DNA from: Hericium rajendrae
Taxonomy: Eukaryota > Basidiomycota > Agaricomycetes > Russulales > Hericiaceae
Direction: 5' to 3'
Assembly (NCBI GenBank): GCA_033439255.1
Contig: CM065878.1
Location: 5,208,001 to 5,272,000, forward strand
Length of the DNA: 64,000 nt
The position numbers and the translations under genes are program-made. The notes under the pieces were generated by a model. That model was not told where the DNA came from, searched no databases, and saw nothing but the letters and a program-made list of their open reading frames with translations. This document shows, piece after piece, positions 11,414-23,714 of the stretch (its first letter is position 1; each line of letters starts with the position of its first letter).

Positions 11414-13291
11414 ATGACGACCTTTACCCACGAATTTACCTCTGGCCCTTTCATTGGCAAGGTGGACTTCCCCACTGGTCTCTACATCAACGGCAAATTC
11501 GTAGATGGTGTGAAAAAGGGCCGCATTGAGTAAGTCTCGTCCCACGTTTATGCTGCTCGACAGCTCCGTTGACCACTTCCTCCAGCGTCATCAATCCGAG
11601 TAAGCTTTCCCCATCTATCGATCCATTGACGTGATTGACGCTTTAAATCATCCATAGCTAATGGCAAGAAGACCATGACCATCTCCGAGGCAACAGAAGA
11701 AGATGTCGATTTGGCTGTCAAGGCTGCCCGCAACGCCTTCGAGACCGTCTGGGGCCTCCACACACCCGGCTACGAGCGCGGCCGACTTCTCTACAAGCTG
11801 GCACAGCTCATGCGGGAGCACGCTCCGGAGCTGATCGCCCTCGAGATGCTCGACAACGGTGCGTATCCGCCGTCTCTGCCTCGGCATTTACCGATGCCCC
11901 CACTGCGTACCAGGCAAGTCCGCCATGCTCGCGGGCCTCGAAATCGACCAGGCCATCAGCGTCGTCGAGTACTACGCCGGCTGGGCCGACAAAGTCCAGG
12001 GCTCCGTCATCGAGACCACCGAGGCGAAGCTCGCCTACACCCGCCGCGAGCCTCTCGGCGTCGTCGGCGCCATCATCCCCTGGAACTTCCCCCGTACGTG
12101 ACCCGCTCCGCTTCCACCCCCACTCTAACCCCACTCATACGTCACGCAGTGAGCCAGGTCACCTGGAAGCTCGGCCCCGCGCTCTGCACCGGCAACACCT
12201 TCATTCTCAAGCCCTCCGAAGTCTCGCCCGTCTGCCCGCTGCGTCTCGCCTCCCTCATCCACGAGGCGGGTTTCCCGCCTGGCGTCGTGAACGTGCTCGC
12301 CGGCTACGGCGTCACCGCGGGCCGCGCGATGGCAGAGCACATGGACGTCGACAAGATTGCGTTCACGGGGAGCACGCTCACGGGCCGGCGCGTGATGGAG
12401 GCCGCCGCGCGCACGAACCTGAAGAAGGTCTCGCTCGAGCTTGGCGGGAAGAGCCCGAACATCATCTACGACGACTGCGACCTCGAGCAAGCCGTGCGCT
12501 GGTCGATCATGGGGCTTTAGTGCGTGGCGCCTCTGTGTGGTATCCCTGATGCTGAATGTGTTTGTGTAGCGCCGGGCAGGGCCAGCTTTGTGCGGCGCTC
12601 ACGCGGATTTACGTCCAGGAGTCGATTTACGACAAGTTCGTCGAGGCGTTCTTGGCCGGCGTGAAGCACATGAAGATTGGGGGTCCCTTCGACCCTGAGG
12701 CTACGGTCGGCCCCGTGGTGTCGCAGACCCAGTACGACGTGGGTTTTGACTGTATCCATGATTTTACGATGCCTCACGCCTGTACTCACAGCGCGTGATG
12801 AGCTATATCGAGGCCGGAAAATCGCAGGGCGCGAACGTTCTCGTAGGGGGCACCCGCCACGGCAATGAGGGCTTCTTCATTCAGCCAACGCTCTTCGGCG
12901 GCGCGGACGAGGATGCGAAGATCGTGAAGGAGGAGATCTTCGGGCCCGTCGGCGTCGTGACCAGGTTCAAGGACGAGGACGATGTCGTCGCCAAAGCGAA
13001 CGACACCGTGTACGGCCTCGCGTCCGCCGTGTTCAGCAAGGACATCGACCGCGCGATCCGCACGGGCCACCGTCTGCAGGCCGGCACTGTGTGGGTCAAC
13101 TGCGTGCATGGGCTTCACCCCCAGGTGCCGTTCGGCGGGTACAAGCAGTCGGGCATTGGACGGGAGCTTGGAGAAGACGCGATCCACTCGTGAGTCGTCA
13201 TGCTACCATACATGGTCCCGTGCTGACTGGGACTTTCGCTAGGTACTGCAATGTGAAAGCTATGCACGTCAACCTCGGCATCAAGTTGTGA
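11414..13291 (+). CDS. NAD(P)-dependent aldehyde dehydrogenase
   Basis: Eight exons (11414-11529, 11586-11599, 11658-11858, 11914-12093, 12150-12519, 12570-12738, 12792-13189, 13243-13291) sum to 1,497 nt, 498 aa, the usual ALDH length. Catalytic residues fall one position from ALDH2 numbering: Asn168 in IPWNFP, Glu267 in LELGGKSP, Cys301 in GQLCAALTR. The coenzyme-site stretch FTGSTLTGR and EEIFGPV near residue 400 are present. It oxidises aldehydes to acids, probably in the cytosol since no targeting signal is visible. The residues around the cysteine (GLYAGQGQLCAALT) differ from the common GLYFNAGQCCCAGS, although length and the catalytic Cys are kept. Exon 2 is only 14 nt. Best described as a class 1/2-like fungal ALDH; the preferred aldehyde is unknown. 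Confidence 0.93.
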
Positions 13292-13681
13292 TTTGTGTAG
13301 AGTATGGACCATGATATGTCACATTTGGACACATCCCATCGACCCTGTATTTCGTAGAAGGCATATGTAGAACAACAATGCAGTATCTTGCTTAGTTAAC
13401 CTCAGATCGCGGTGTTGGTCTTCGTACGCCCGTCTCCTTGGACTGCAATTCAAACGGTCAAAGCTGGCAACGAAAAAGCGAAGACGATACCCTTGCTAGC
13501 TTGAAGCTACAGCCGTAGACAGTCGTACATCCCTTCCACAATTTGCGCGTGCGCAGCCACCAGTCTCGGCATCCACTAAAGATCCGAAGGGGCACAGTTA
13601 TTGGGCTACTTCGTGTCGCAGAAGATGCAACTGATGGCCTGCGATTCTGGGATGCATACACACTTCGTCGATCATTGCTGC

Positions 13682-15016
13682 TTACCCAACGAGCACGCCC
13701 ACTACACCTACACCGCGAGCATCAATCAACGGCCACCCGCACCCCACCCACCCACCTGCGCTCGCGTGCCTCCGCCCGCACGCGCATCTCGACCTCGTCG
13801 AACACCTCCACGCGCCTGCAGCTCCATCAGCGCATGGACAGCATATCCAGTCATGCGACACGCACCGCACGATCTCGAATCCAAGTCGCTCGAAGAGCGC
13901 GATGCTCGCCGCGTTCGACGCGCCTATGCGCGCTACAAAATGTGACGCAGCGAGCGGGAAGGGCGCGGCGGCGGCGGATGGAGCGCGCGCGGTCGCGTAC
14001 GCGAGCAACATCTCGAGCGCACGCTGCGCGACGCCCTGCCGGCGATAGGCCGGTTCTGTCGCGCGCGCGGACTATCAGCGAGGGCCGCGCGCAAAAGGGA
14101 GCGCGGTGCGTACCGGCGATCATGACCTCGAGCTCGGCTTCGAAGTCTTCGGCGTCATCGCCTGGCCGGCCTTTGAGGAAGAGGTTGACATCGCCGATCA
14201 TGGGCAGCGCGCGGAGCTGCGCGGGTGTTGGGCTGCTATCCAGCGCGGCATCAATGGGGATCGCGAGAACGATGAATGTCAGTTCTGCGGACTATCAGAA
14301 GCGGACGCGTTGTATTAACGGATGGGCGGCGTACTGTCCTCATCCTCTTGCCACTTGCCTGCGCGGAACGGGTCAGTCGGCGGGCGATGGAAGACATGAG
14401 GAGCGCACGCACGCTGCATGTCATATTCTTCCTCGAGCGAGAGCTCCTCACTGGCAGTGAGTTCGCGCAGCTCGGAGCTCTGCATCCATTGGTGATAGGT
14501 CTTGTCATGCCGATGTCAGTTTCGCGATCGGAAACGCGTATCAAGAGGACGAACAGGAACATGTTCACGCCTATGATGACAGAGTGCGTCAGCGCGCCAG
14601 TTGCATGGAAGGAATCCTGTCGTTCACATTTCGGAAATCCTCCCATTGCAGACTGAGTTGAAAAATGTGTGCAGCGACACATCGCGCGTCGGCTGAGGGA
14701 TCCATGAGCAATATGAGAAGAATGCATCGGCCTGCTACAGTCACAGATTGTCCGCTAGGGGGTCATCCAATTCTGTAAGTGATGGCGGTACGAGCTAAGG
14801 CATCTGCTATCCCGTCAATACGAGGGCCGCCTCCGGACAGTGACTGAACCGCGTGTCCAGCAACAACGAAACGGACATAACATGCGATTACGATGAATGC
14901 AACATGGGCTGACATGGGTACGGGTTTCAGGAAAGAGGGAGTGAAGTATGTACATACCGATAAGGGACGAGGACGACGCGATCACCAACGAGGGCTGTGT
15001 GTTCGTTGAGCTTCAT
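13682..15016 (-). CDS. NAT9-like GNAT N-acetyltransferase
   Basis: Pieces on the minus strand match the N-acetyltransferase 9 family in order. Exon 1 (15016-14958) starts MKLNEHTALVGDRVVLVPY. Further exons give YHQWMQSSELRELTASEEL and EEEYDMQ, GKWQEDEDS, LTFIVLA, MIGDVNLFLKG, EAELEVMIAG, ending in the GNAT core ASNAASIALFERLGFEI and VFDEVEMRVRAEA. GNAT enzymes move acetyl from acetyl-CoA to an amine; NAT9 relatives are poorly characterised. The acetyl-CoA loop (a RRQG-like turn) lies near 14040. The gap between exon 1 and the WMQSSEL exon is about 440 bp, much longer than other introns here, so a small exon may be missed or the intron enlarged. The 3' end at 13682 assumes reading through RRWVGCG to the next stop; a further splice is possible. 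Confidence 0.72.
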
Positions 15017-16553
15017 CTTGGATTTCTTTTGACAAGGTTCAAAGAAAGACAAGTAGATCAAGCCGAAACACGCTAAGGGCAGCTGAGGACACCGTATGTA
15101 GTAGTCGTGGTCCAACGGCATCATGGACGTTACTATGTAGTACTACAACCGTCCCCGACGCTCCCCGATACTTCCCCGACACGCGCGAGCGCCGTCAGAA
15201 CGGTTGCCACATCGGGCCTTCCCCCACCGTCCTGCCACGACAATCGTTCACTGTCAGCATCTAGACTCGTAACCTGTCCTTGTATGAGACATAGAAAGGC
15301 GGGCAATCTTCTACGACAGATTGCTTGCCTTTCAATATCTAGACAGACAGTCACCGGTCTAGTCAGCATCGATGGCGACACCATCGCCATCGACACCCAT
15401 CATAGCAGGCCAGCGGCTGCTCACAGCTATTTCGTGTATCTGCCATATCTCTGTGGCCAAGTCGCGAAGGGTCGTTTGCGAGAGGCCCTGAAGGCCGAAC
15501 AGCGCCGAACGCCATCTCCGACCCTCGACCACGAACTGTTGACGAACTGTTGCTACAGCTACGTACTCGGTCCTACTGTTGTGTTGGACACGAACAAGGG
15601 TCTTGAGGATCACCGCATCATTCAATAACCGCGCCGACATCATGCAAATGCGCCTTGGCCCATACATCTACTGTATAGCCTTGGTACAGCTTGTATACGA
15701 CATTCGGTGCGTTCGACGAGGCATTTGCATCGCTGGTTACGTCAATGATTTCTGCCTTTTTTTTACTACTCAAACGTACGAGAGTTTCTTGCTCAGCTGG
15801 CCCAGATTCGCGTGGTCAAGGAATAACTAGATCGCAGACTCCGTTATAAAGCGAGACCAGGGGAACTCCGAAGGGCCATGCAATTGTCACTCGAACCCTA
15901 TGGCATCAGGATGCAACCCTGGTCCCCCTTGCATCACGGCCACATTTCTCCATGCAGTGCGCAACCGTGCGCGGCGTTGGTACCTTCCTGTCATGTGGAC
16001 GCATGGCTCTCAGCGCTCGGGTTTGATCACTACTTACGCACTGATCAATTTGCTCAGTCCCATCATCTCGCTGCCAAATGTTTGCATCTGAAGGAAGATG
16101 CCCTTCCGAGGACGGACAAGGACCATACATGCTCATAAGACCCTCAACTGAAGCCCGCCCGATATCAATCAGTTTTCAGGGATATAGTAGGAATTTCACT
16201 GATTTAATCGGCTCCTACTCACTAGCAACGATGTTGTCGTCCCGAATCAGCGCCAAAAACGCATCAAGCACCAGGGGCCATCAGCCGGTATCGCCTTCAT
16301 GTTTGTTGCAGATGAAGCCAGACGCAACATTCTCTTGGCACTTTCTCGCTGGCCGCAAGACAAACTCGCATTACACAGGTATCCTGGGGCATATTTAAGG
16401 GATGCTCAAGCAGCATGGTTTCCCCAGCTAGCTCTCATCCACATTCCTTTCGAGCCAGGTCGCTCTTAATTTTCGTTCTCTTCTTCATCCGTCTGTAATC
16501 TGCTGTACGCGCTAGCTCGCATTTGTGCCTCCTCCGACTTATACTTGACGACA
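15017..16553. other. Intergenic, no gene recognised
   Basis: About 1.5 kb with short frames only. It holds the promoters of the divergent NAT9-like and CBM19-like genes. The final 100 bases before 16554 are CT-rich. I found no repeat, RNA gene or domain. Confidence 0.35.
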
Positions 16554-17707
16554 ATGTATTTCGCTCCTTCTCTCGTCCTTTCTCTCTCCCTTTTCTCTGC
16601 CGCATCCGCTGCCGTGATCCCGCAGCGTGCTGTTGCTCGCGACGTCTCATCCAGGTGAGCTTCGTGCCGCATTTCCCAGCGACTTGCGCTCATCGTCTTC
16701 AACAGCCACTCCAAGCGAGTGGACACCGCAGCAAATGCTGATGATGCCGAGGCGCTGAACAGCAAATTCAAGACGCTGACCGCAGGCTCGGCGTGCTCAG
16801 GCGCCCAGTCTGTGTGCACAAGCGACGGCCAATTCGCACAATGCGCCAATGGCATACTGGTGGCCACACCGTGTGCCGGAGGGCTGACGTGCGCTGCCTT
16901 GCCCCTGGTGCTTTCTCGGGGAACCAGGTATGCTCATCCGGGCTCTGTGAGCGTCGAACCCAATAACCGAATACCTTGCAGCGTCACTTGTGCTCGCCCC
17001 GAGGATGTTACTGAACGCCTGGCAGAAGCTCGTGGTGGCTCCGCAAAGTGCGTAATTCTTTTTCGTCAACCTCACTTGCGTTGACCGCCATGTTTACCTT
17101 AGACGCGCGGGGACACCCGAGGCACCCGCAGCTTGCGCCGCAAAGGCCAAGCGCAGCAGCGGCCTGACCATCGCGAAGCGCATCGCGCAGGCCGACCTCC
17201 CTGCCTTCGCTCAGGAGTGGCAGAACCTCTGCCTCGCGAGCGGCGGCGACACACAGACGGGCCAGCCCTGTGTGCAGCTGGCTGGCATCGACGGCATCGA
17301 CGCGCTCCTCGCCGCCGCGGACCCGTGCAAGCAGCAGGACGTCGCGGACAAGATGATCGACTTTGCGAACAGCAAGGGCGTCACCAACCGCGCTGCGCTC
17401 GTCGACTATGCCACGCGCTACCGCAAGCACCCGCGCAACGCCCTCGCGCTCGCTGGGAACATCACGCCCTCGTCGCCGTTCTGCCAGACGGCGCCGAAGA
17501 ACCCTGAGCTGAAGGGCGTCGCCAACGCGCAGCTCGACGGTGTGAACCCTGGACTGTTCGGTGGTCCCCAGTTCCCCGTCATTCCCTTCGGTGCTGGTGA
17601 GTCTTGAAGTAAACTACCTCGTCGTGCAAAAGTCTGACTAGATGTCCGCAGCCGGCTCTTGCCCCCTCGGCCAGACGGCCAACGTCAACACCTGCACCTG
17701 TGCTTGA
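16554..17707 (+). CDS. Secreted CBM19-like cysteine-rich protein
   Basis: The protein begins with a clear secretion signal (MYFAPSLVLSLSLFSAASA, residues 1-19) followed by a short pro-like segment with QRAVARD. After an intron near 16656-16705 comes a cysteine-spaced module: GSACSGAQSVCTSDGQFAQC, then ANGILVATPC and GGLTC. The spacing resembles carbohydrate-binding module family 19 (chitin-binding). Two introns (near 16929-16980 and 17048-17101) lead to an Ala-rich domain with further cysteines (WQNLCLASGG, PCVQLAG, ADPCKQQD, SSPFCQTAP), and a last exon adds AGSCPLGQTANVNTCTCA. Cysteines are paired and abundant, fitting an extracellular protein. A role in binding wall or environmental chitin is an inference. 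The final intron is near 17596-17650. Domain architecture beyond the CBM19-like part is not recognised. Confidence 0.75.
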
Positions 17708-18087
17708 GCGGGATTGGAAGGGACTTATTTATCGCCACGCCAATCGGGAGACGCATGCATTACGAGAGACCGTACATTATATATTTATTATACGTCAACT
17801 ATTCACAATTGCAGACGGATGATTTCTTGGTTTTATTTTGTGTCCATCAACGGGCAGACTACACAGCTGAGATGTCGTAAATTTCGTGACATTGCGGCAC
17901 CAGAATCGCCATACATATGCCGGACTCATTGAATGATGTATTGCTTACTTGTGAGGGTATCTATCTTATCAAAACGGTGATCCGAAACTGGAACGTATCA
18001 AGGACGACTCCAAACCCTGCTAAAAAAAAATCGCTAAAGTCCAACCTGCGGAGTAAACAGAAATCGGCACATTGTCTCTTCGAATTA

Positions 18088-21000
18088 TCATGTCTTCACG
18101 GGATCTCCGGCGTGACGAAGCTTCTCCTCCCTCTCCCGCGCTGCCCTCGTAACCTTCTCGATCTCCGCATTCAAGGCCCAACACCAAACGTCTCTCTCAA
18201 CGCGACTGCGTGTCCTGAAAACCAGCATCTTCCGAGCCGCGCTCAAGTTGGGAATGGTCGCATGTGTACCGGCCTTCTGCCCTGCGCCGACGGTGTGTGG
18301 GAAATAGTACACAATGAACAGCAAGTCCTCTTCGAGATCGTCGCATTCCAGCCCGTCCTGGTATCGCCGTGCAGTCGGAGGTGCGTTGGGGTCGTACTGG
18401 CCTAGGGGAAGAGACTGGGCGGCGAACACGCCGGACACGGTATAGGCATCTAGTAGATTCACGACTGGGCCCCTTCTGTGGTGGTGGATACGTCCGGCCT
18501 TAACGTCGTATTGTAGAAGGTGGCCACATACAAGAAATAGCTGGGTGAGCCTGGCCCGACGACAATGCTGTCAACGGAAACGTCTAACTATAATGGAGGA
18601 TACTCACTTGTACATCCCACGAAGGCCTCGACGAGCGTAGAGACGGCCCGTCTTCGTGATCGGTCTGCATCCTTCCATGACACACCAATGGTACATTGAG
18701 CTTATGTAGGGCAGGACGGTATTCGGGTCTGGCGGAGGCTCCGGCGGTACGAGCTTATCCTCCTCATGCCATCGACGGTGTGGTGTGATCCGAGGGCGGT
18801 TAAGTGCGAAATGGACCACATCCATTTCCTGACGCGTATCAATGAAGTGTCGTTTCTTCCAGTAGCGGACCAGCGCACGAAGGCGTTCGATCCACTCGAT
18901 CGCAACCTTGGCGGAATAGGCCTAAAATCGAAGTTATTGATCTAACGGAAGTCGATCCTGAAGTAATGGATCACGTACCTCATACCGAATTACTCTCCCT
19001 GTATCTGTGACGATCTCGAAGCATCTTCTGACCCTCCTATGAAGCCGATCGCCACCCAATATAGACAAGCCTTCCTCTCCACCAGTATCGTGTTCATCTT
19101 CTGACTCCCTTATCACCGGTTCATCTCCGCCTTCCTCCCATGGAGCCTGCTGAAAGCTCTCGACGTGTTCCTGAATGTGCGGCTCCACGTGAAACGCACG
19201 CCTCACCATCAAGACGCTCCGCAAGTCCATGACACTATGCGCGCTGCCGATCTGCGCCGCGCCACGTCTGATCTCTTGGTTGCGCAGAGAAAGGTAGAAA
19301 TCCCCGTGTTCGCTGTCCGTGGGCGGCGGGGGAATGCTGCTAGGCGGATGAGGAGGGTGGGAATTACCGGGAGATAGAGTGAATAATAAGCCATCATGCG
19401 TGGTAAGATACGTGGATTGGCGAGCCGGGGCTACTGTCTTGATGCGATCTAGGTAGCCTTCGATGGGCGGTGGCTCGTAGAGATGAGTCCCATCCTTGAC
19501 ATGGAGGTGAGTCGGCAAATGGTCTCCAACCCGGACCTCAAGATGAGCCGATTTCTCGCCCTGCGCAGGATAGTCCGTCATGAACTACCGACAACCGTGG
19601 AAGCGCGAGAGCACTTGCCTGAGTGAGAGCCAAGCCCGCCAGGACTGCCCATTCTCTCGGCTTACCATCTACATCATCGAGGCACCAGACCCAATCCAGC
19701 TCTGCGCCAAATCTCCACGCAAGCTGTAGCTCTGCGCCATCGTCCAGTCGCCTTTGCACTACGACGTCCCAGTCGCGCACCCCGGAGAGCGTCTTCGTGC
19801 ATAAACGTATGAGATTGTCCCGGTTAAAAATTCCATAGGCTCGTATATCGTCTGTACAGACTGATTGCGCGGCGGGACGGCCCTCAGAGCCCTGGTCTTG
19901 ACGGTCGGCCATGCAATCAATCCTCACAATTGTGTCAAGGGCCGGTGAACGGACTTCGATGAAGCGCGGAAGCTCGCCACCCAGATGGCGCCTGTGACGT
20001 TCAGACATAAATACCCGATCGCGCAAGTAGGATGCGAGGAATGACGCACCAGAGGGGATACAACCAATCAACTGCCCGAGATCTGCATTTAGGCTTGAAG
20101 ACGAAAATATTGGTTCCTCTTTTAGAGCGATGAAAGCTCCATCGATTCTTCGAAATTTGGTGGACCGGTGTCGGTTGGCACAACACACTGAACGTCATAT
20201 CTGTGAAAGCATAAAGCGAGACCTTTGTGCGGGGAGGTTCTAAAGGCGCGATGAATGCCAGATGCTTGTGACCTGAAAACCACTCTTTGCAGGGAAACGT
20301 CTGAAGGGCCCGGATCAGCAGGATACGCAACAGCTTGAATTCGCAACATACATAGTCCTCGTATAACTCGAGGCAGTTTCCCCGCCATACGACCATAAAC
20401 TCAGCCCAGTCTTCATATTGTAGATGATGCGTGTATCTGTTCTGCACTTCATCGAAATGGCCTCCTAGTGCCTCTTCTGGACAATAGGAGACACGGACTA
20501 TCATCCTATCTGTTCGCAGATCAGCATTGTTTCCCAGACATGTGCTTCAGAAATTACCCTGCATGATAATCTCATCCAAAGGCACAGATTCCTGAAGGGC
20601 CGGAAAGGATGATATTTCTGTGATTCGCGTCTCGGCAGCACCTGCGCTTGTTCCTTCTATTTCGCTTCCCGTTCTCTCCAGAACATCAGTGGGAGGAGCC
20701 GGCGTGGAAGGAGATTCGACGTAGTGAACTGGTTTGTCGATTACCCGTGCCTTACCCTTGTCTCGTCGGAAAGATGAAAGCCGCACGCCCCCGATCGCGC
20801 CGTCGCTCTTGGCCTGGGCAGGAAGAGCATCCTTCAATATTGGACGGGGCCCCTCGGAATGCGTTTGGGCCGGATGCTCGTCTGCATGAACGGCCAAAGC
20901 GGGCCGGAGGAGTTCGGTGCTCGACGAGGGTCGCGGAAGGTCATTGTCGCGGTGCGGAAGCTCGTCTGTGTCTGGCCCCAGCTCCGGAGACTCTGAAATT

Positions 21001-21755
21001 TGGGACGAGGACCTGGCAGAGCCTGAGGCATGCGTTTGCGCGGTTGTATATGTATCTCCGGATGCCGCGTTGGGTCTGATATTGGTAGTCGAGATGGACT
21101 TCGTGCTGTGTAGGGGTTCACCGTAGAGGATGTTCATGCCGAGGAAGTCTCCCACTTCAAAGGAGTCGCCGATCCAGTGGCCCTTGACGCCAGGGTCGCC
21201 GTTGCGCTGGGACCATCGTGCGCCCCATGGGGTTTCCCGCCAGCGCTTGAACATGACATCGGTGATGCGCCGCTCCTCCTGCTCGCTCCAATCCTCCTCA
21301 CGCCCACCGCGGTCCACGTAGAACTGGTATGCATAATCTTGGACGACGTCTGCAACAGGATCCTGCTGCCCGTGGTGCGGGGCATGACTGCGCAGTCTGA
21401 ACCAGCCGCGCTTGTTCTTTGCATCCAGGCGGGTCTGTGTCTCGCGGTCGGCGACGACATGCTCGGGCATGGGCCCAACGAAGATGCGACGCTGTCTGTG
21501 CTTGTCAGTAGTGGTCGCGATCTGCAGGGCGGGGGTGGCTATGATGGGAGGGGGGCCAGGACGTATCGTCGGCATTTGTGTATCTAGTTGTTCATCGCAG
21601 TTGGCCTCGCGAAGAGCACACTGCTCGTCGTCGGTGACGGCGGCGACGGCGGGAGACGATGTGCAGGTGCTTGCAGTGAAGTGAGGGTTTTCGGGAACTG
21701 GAACCGTCCCAACAGTCCAATCGTCCAACCGTCCCGAAATGCTTAAGTAAGCCAT
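18088..21755 (-). CDS. Spo71/Mug56-like PH-domain protein
   Basis: Read on the minus strand, the first exon carries a proline/serine-rich leader, then IFVGPMPEHVV, KRGWFRLRSHAP and a helical block ending GHWIGDSFEVGDFLG, all resembling the Spo7_2_N region of yeast Spo71 and fission-yeast Mug56. Later exons give two PH-type segments: WAEFMVVWRGNCLELYEDY with GHKHLAFIAPL and VSLYAFTDMTFSV, and HLPTHLHVKDGTHLYEPPP with EGYLDRIK. Internal introns are canonical, for example after LELYEDY (51 bp) and between WLYPLW and RHLGGELP. The C-terminal exon runs to 18088. Family members act in spore-membrane formation, and yeast Spo71 recruits Vps13; the role in a mushroom is inferred. The start may instead be the internal ATG at 21575 (MPTIRPGPP), since the first 60 residues look like read-through of a flanking repeat. 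Confidence 0.72.
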
Positions 21756-22085
21756 TCAATTGTGGACGGTTGGGACGGTTGGGACGGTCGGGACAGTCCC
21801 GACTGTCCAGCCCTAACCCAAACTCAATATCTCACATCCCTCGAAAATCATCAATATACCCGCCAACCCAACCAACCCAACCTCCAACCCAACCGCCAAC
21901 CCAACCGCCAACCCAACCCATCCCAACCCCAACCGGTGTGAGCGCAAAAAGGGACTGCGTGGTGGACAACTCGAAGAGGTGTTCAAATAAGGCAACTGTC
22001 CAGACTGTCCAACCTGTCCAAGCCGACCGGGACGGTTGGGACGGTTGGGACGGTCGGGACAGTCCAGACCGTGGGAAGAGGTGGA
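21700..22085. repeat. GGACGGTTGGGACGG direct/inverted repeats with CCAACC core
   Basis: A block ggacggttgggacggttg ending ggtcgggacagtcc occurs at 21763-21800 and again in the same orientation at 22029-22065. Short inverted forms (cagtccaatcgtccaaccgtccc) lie at 21710-21735. Between them, 21858-21950 is a CCAACCC-type array. The arrangement looks like an element with repeated ends. Confidence 0.7.
21858..21966. repeat. CCAACCCAACCG array with anchored 3' end (copy 1)
   Basis: Units of CCAACCCAACCG are followed by a unique tail, atcccaaccccaaccggtgtga then gcgcaaaa and a gactgcgtggt-like end. A second copy with the same tail pattern lies at 51440-51585, so this is a dispersed element, not random microsatellite. 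Confidence 0.65.
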
Positions 22086-23714
22086 CGGTTCTGGAAGCCG
22101 TAAAGTCTGAGTGAAGTGACGTCAATTCGGTTCGGTAACTTTTCCACTCAAACAAGTATGACTTTCCCACGTTTCCTACTTGCTTCCGAAATGCAACTTG
22201 ACTTGTTGAAGTGAGCAGACAAAATCTTCGAAAGAGGTTGATATTACCCATTCCTTATACTATACGCTAGTCAGATCTCAAACGAAAGAGAAGATTGTAT
22301 GGAGAATAATATGCCAAGGCGAATGAATATTTTCGGTGAGTAGTTGCCGATACATATTTCCTTCGGCTCATGACATGACCTTGACCGAGACGGCCGAGTT
22401 TAGAGTCCTTTTTGCACGTTAGAAGCACCTCGAAAGAGGAGGATAGCATTGCTGTCTTCAAGCCGCATTCCCAGCCTTTACGTGAAGATGTCGCGAAGAT
22501 CGACCGAAGCCCGCTGATTTTAACCCTGGACCCATTTAGAAGACCATGCGGGAAGTGCACCCGTAAGGCCATGACGAGGCCTCATGCACAGTCAACGTTA
22601 ACCACGTTGACGCTGGATCTTCCGTAAGATTCATGTTTCTACGCACGCCTCAATATCCCGGTGCGACCAACCTCATCCCCGCATGTGAGCATTTCAGTCT
22701 GTTCATCCAGAGATAAAGGCTTGCAAATTATCGATTTGATTCAAGGTTTCATGTCAATTTCATGACGACGTCATCCAAGGACAATATTAAACGTTGTCTC
22801 CCGTGGCGAAATCTCAGTAGCTTCGTGATCGGCCCGGCTTGCCCTTGACGATGCGTGGTCTCAGCGATTCCTGTTATCGCCTGATTCTCTTTGAGACGAT
22901 CGTTCCATATTCTGCGTTAAGCCAGACCAGTGACTTCGTCTTCTATCGTTACTAATCAACTTCCATTGCCCCTGCAGGCACTGCTCACACCGTTCTATGT
23001 GGTCGAACCCTTTTAAGTGCGTTCTCGAACACCAGTCAGAATTCACATGGCACCTGACAGTGCTTACGACTCCAGTGAACAAATTGGCCAGCTGGGTGAC
23101 CTACATGATATCGCAGACATGGTCGACAATGGACAGCAGCTCGTCGTCTCTGTGGTCGACAGCAAAAACATCCTGTTTAATCAAACGGCACCCAGGCGTC
23201 GTTCTGTGGTCTAAGACCCTAGGTTATTCGTAAATATCCTACCTCCCCTTTTCGATTATTTGCAGCTGCCTTCGCTGAACATTAACCATCGATATCTACT
23301 CTTGGGTTGCTGAGGCTGTTCGGATAAATCCACTTGACAAACAGCCGCTTTTATGGTGCTGGTATCTATTCATTGGGTATAAAGCAGAGCGGGTACATAT
23401 CGGGCCTCTGATTCTGCGTGCCATTTGAATTCTTCTAGCGGCCGTCACTTGTATAGTACCACTCAAAAAAATCTGCACCTATCGTAATAGCATAGACAAT
23501 TTAGGGTACCGTGTCAAAGCAGTTTTTGAGGCAATTCATTGAGGGTAGAATGGGCGAGTTGAGGCAGGAGTGCCAAGGTGGCACCGAGGTTCGAAGCCGC
23601 GTCGACCCAAACAAGGCATAACCTCGTTCACGGCCGCCTCTTCCTCCCCCGCGACGACAACGACGACGACGACGACGCTTCCCGCTCTACCCCCCCTCCT
23701 CCTCACCATCTTCC
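22086..23714. other. Intergenic, no gene recognised
   Basis: Scattered short frames only. The last 150 bases before 23715 are CT/CCTC-rich, consistent with the promoter of ATG4. Confidence 0.35.
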
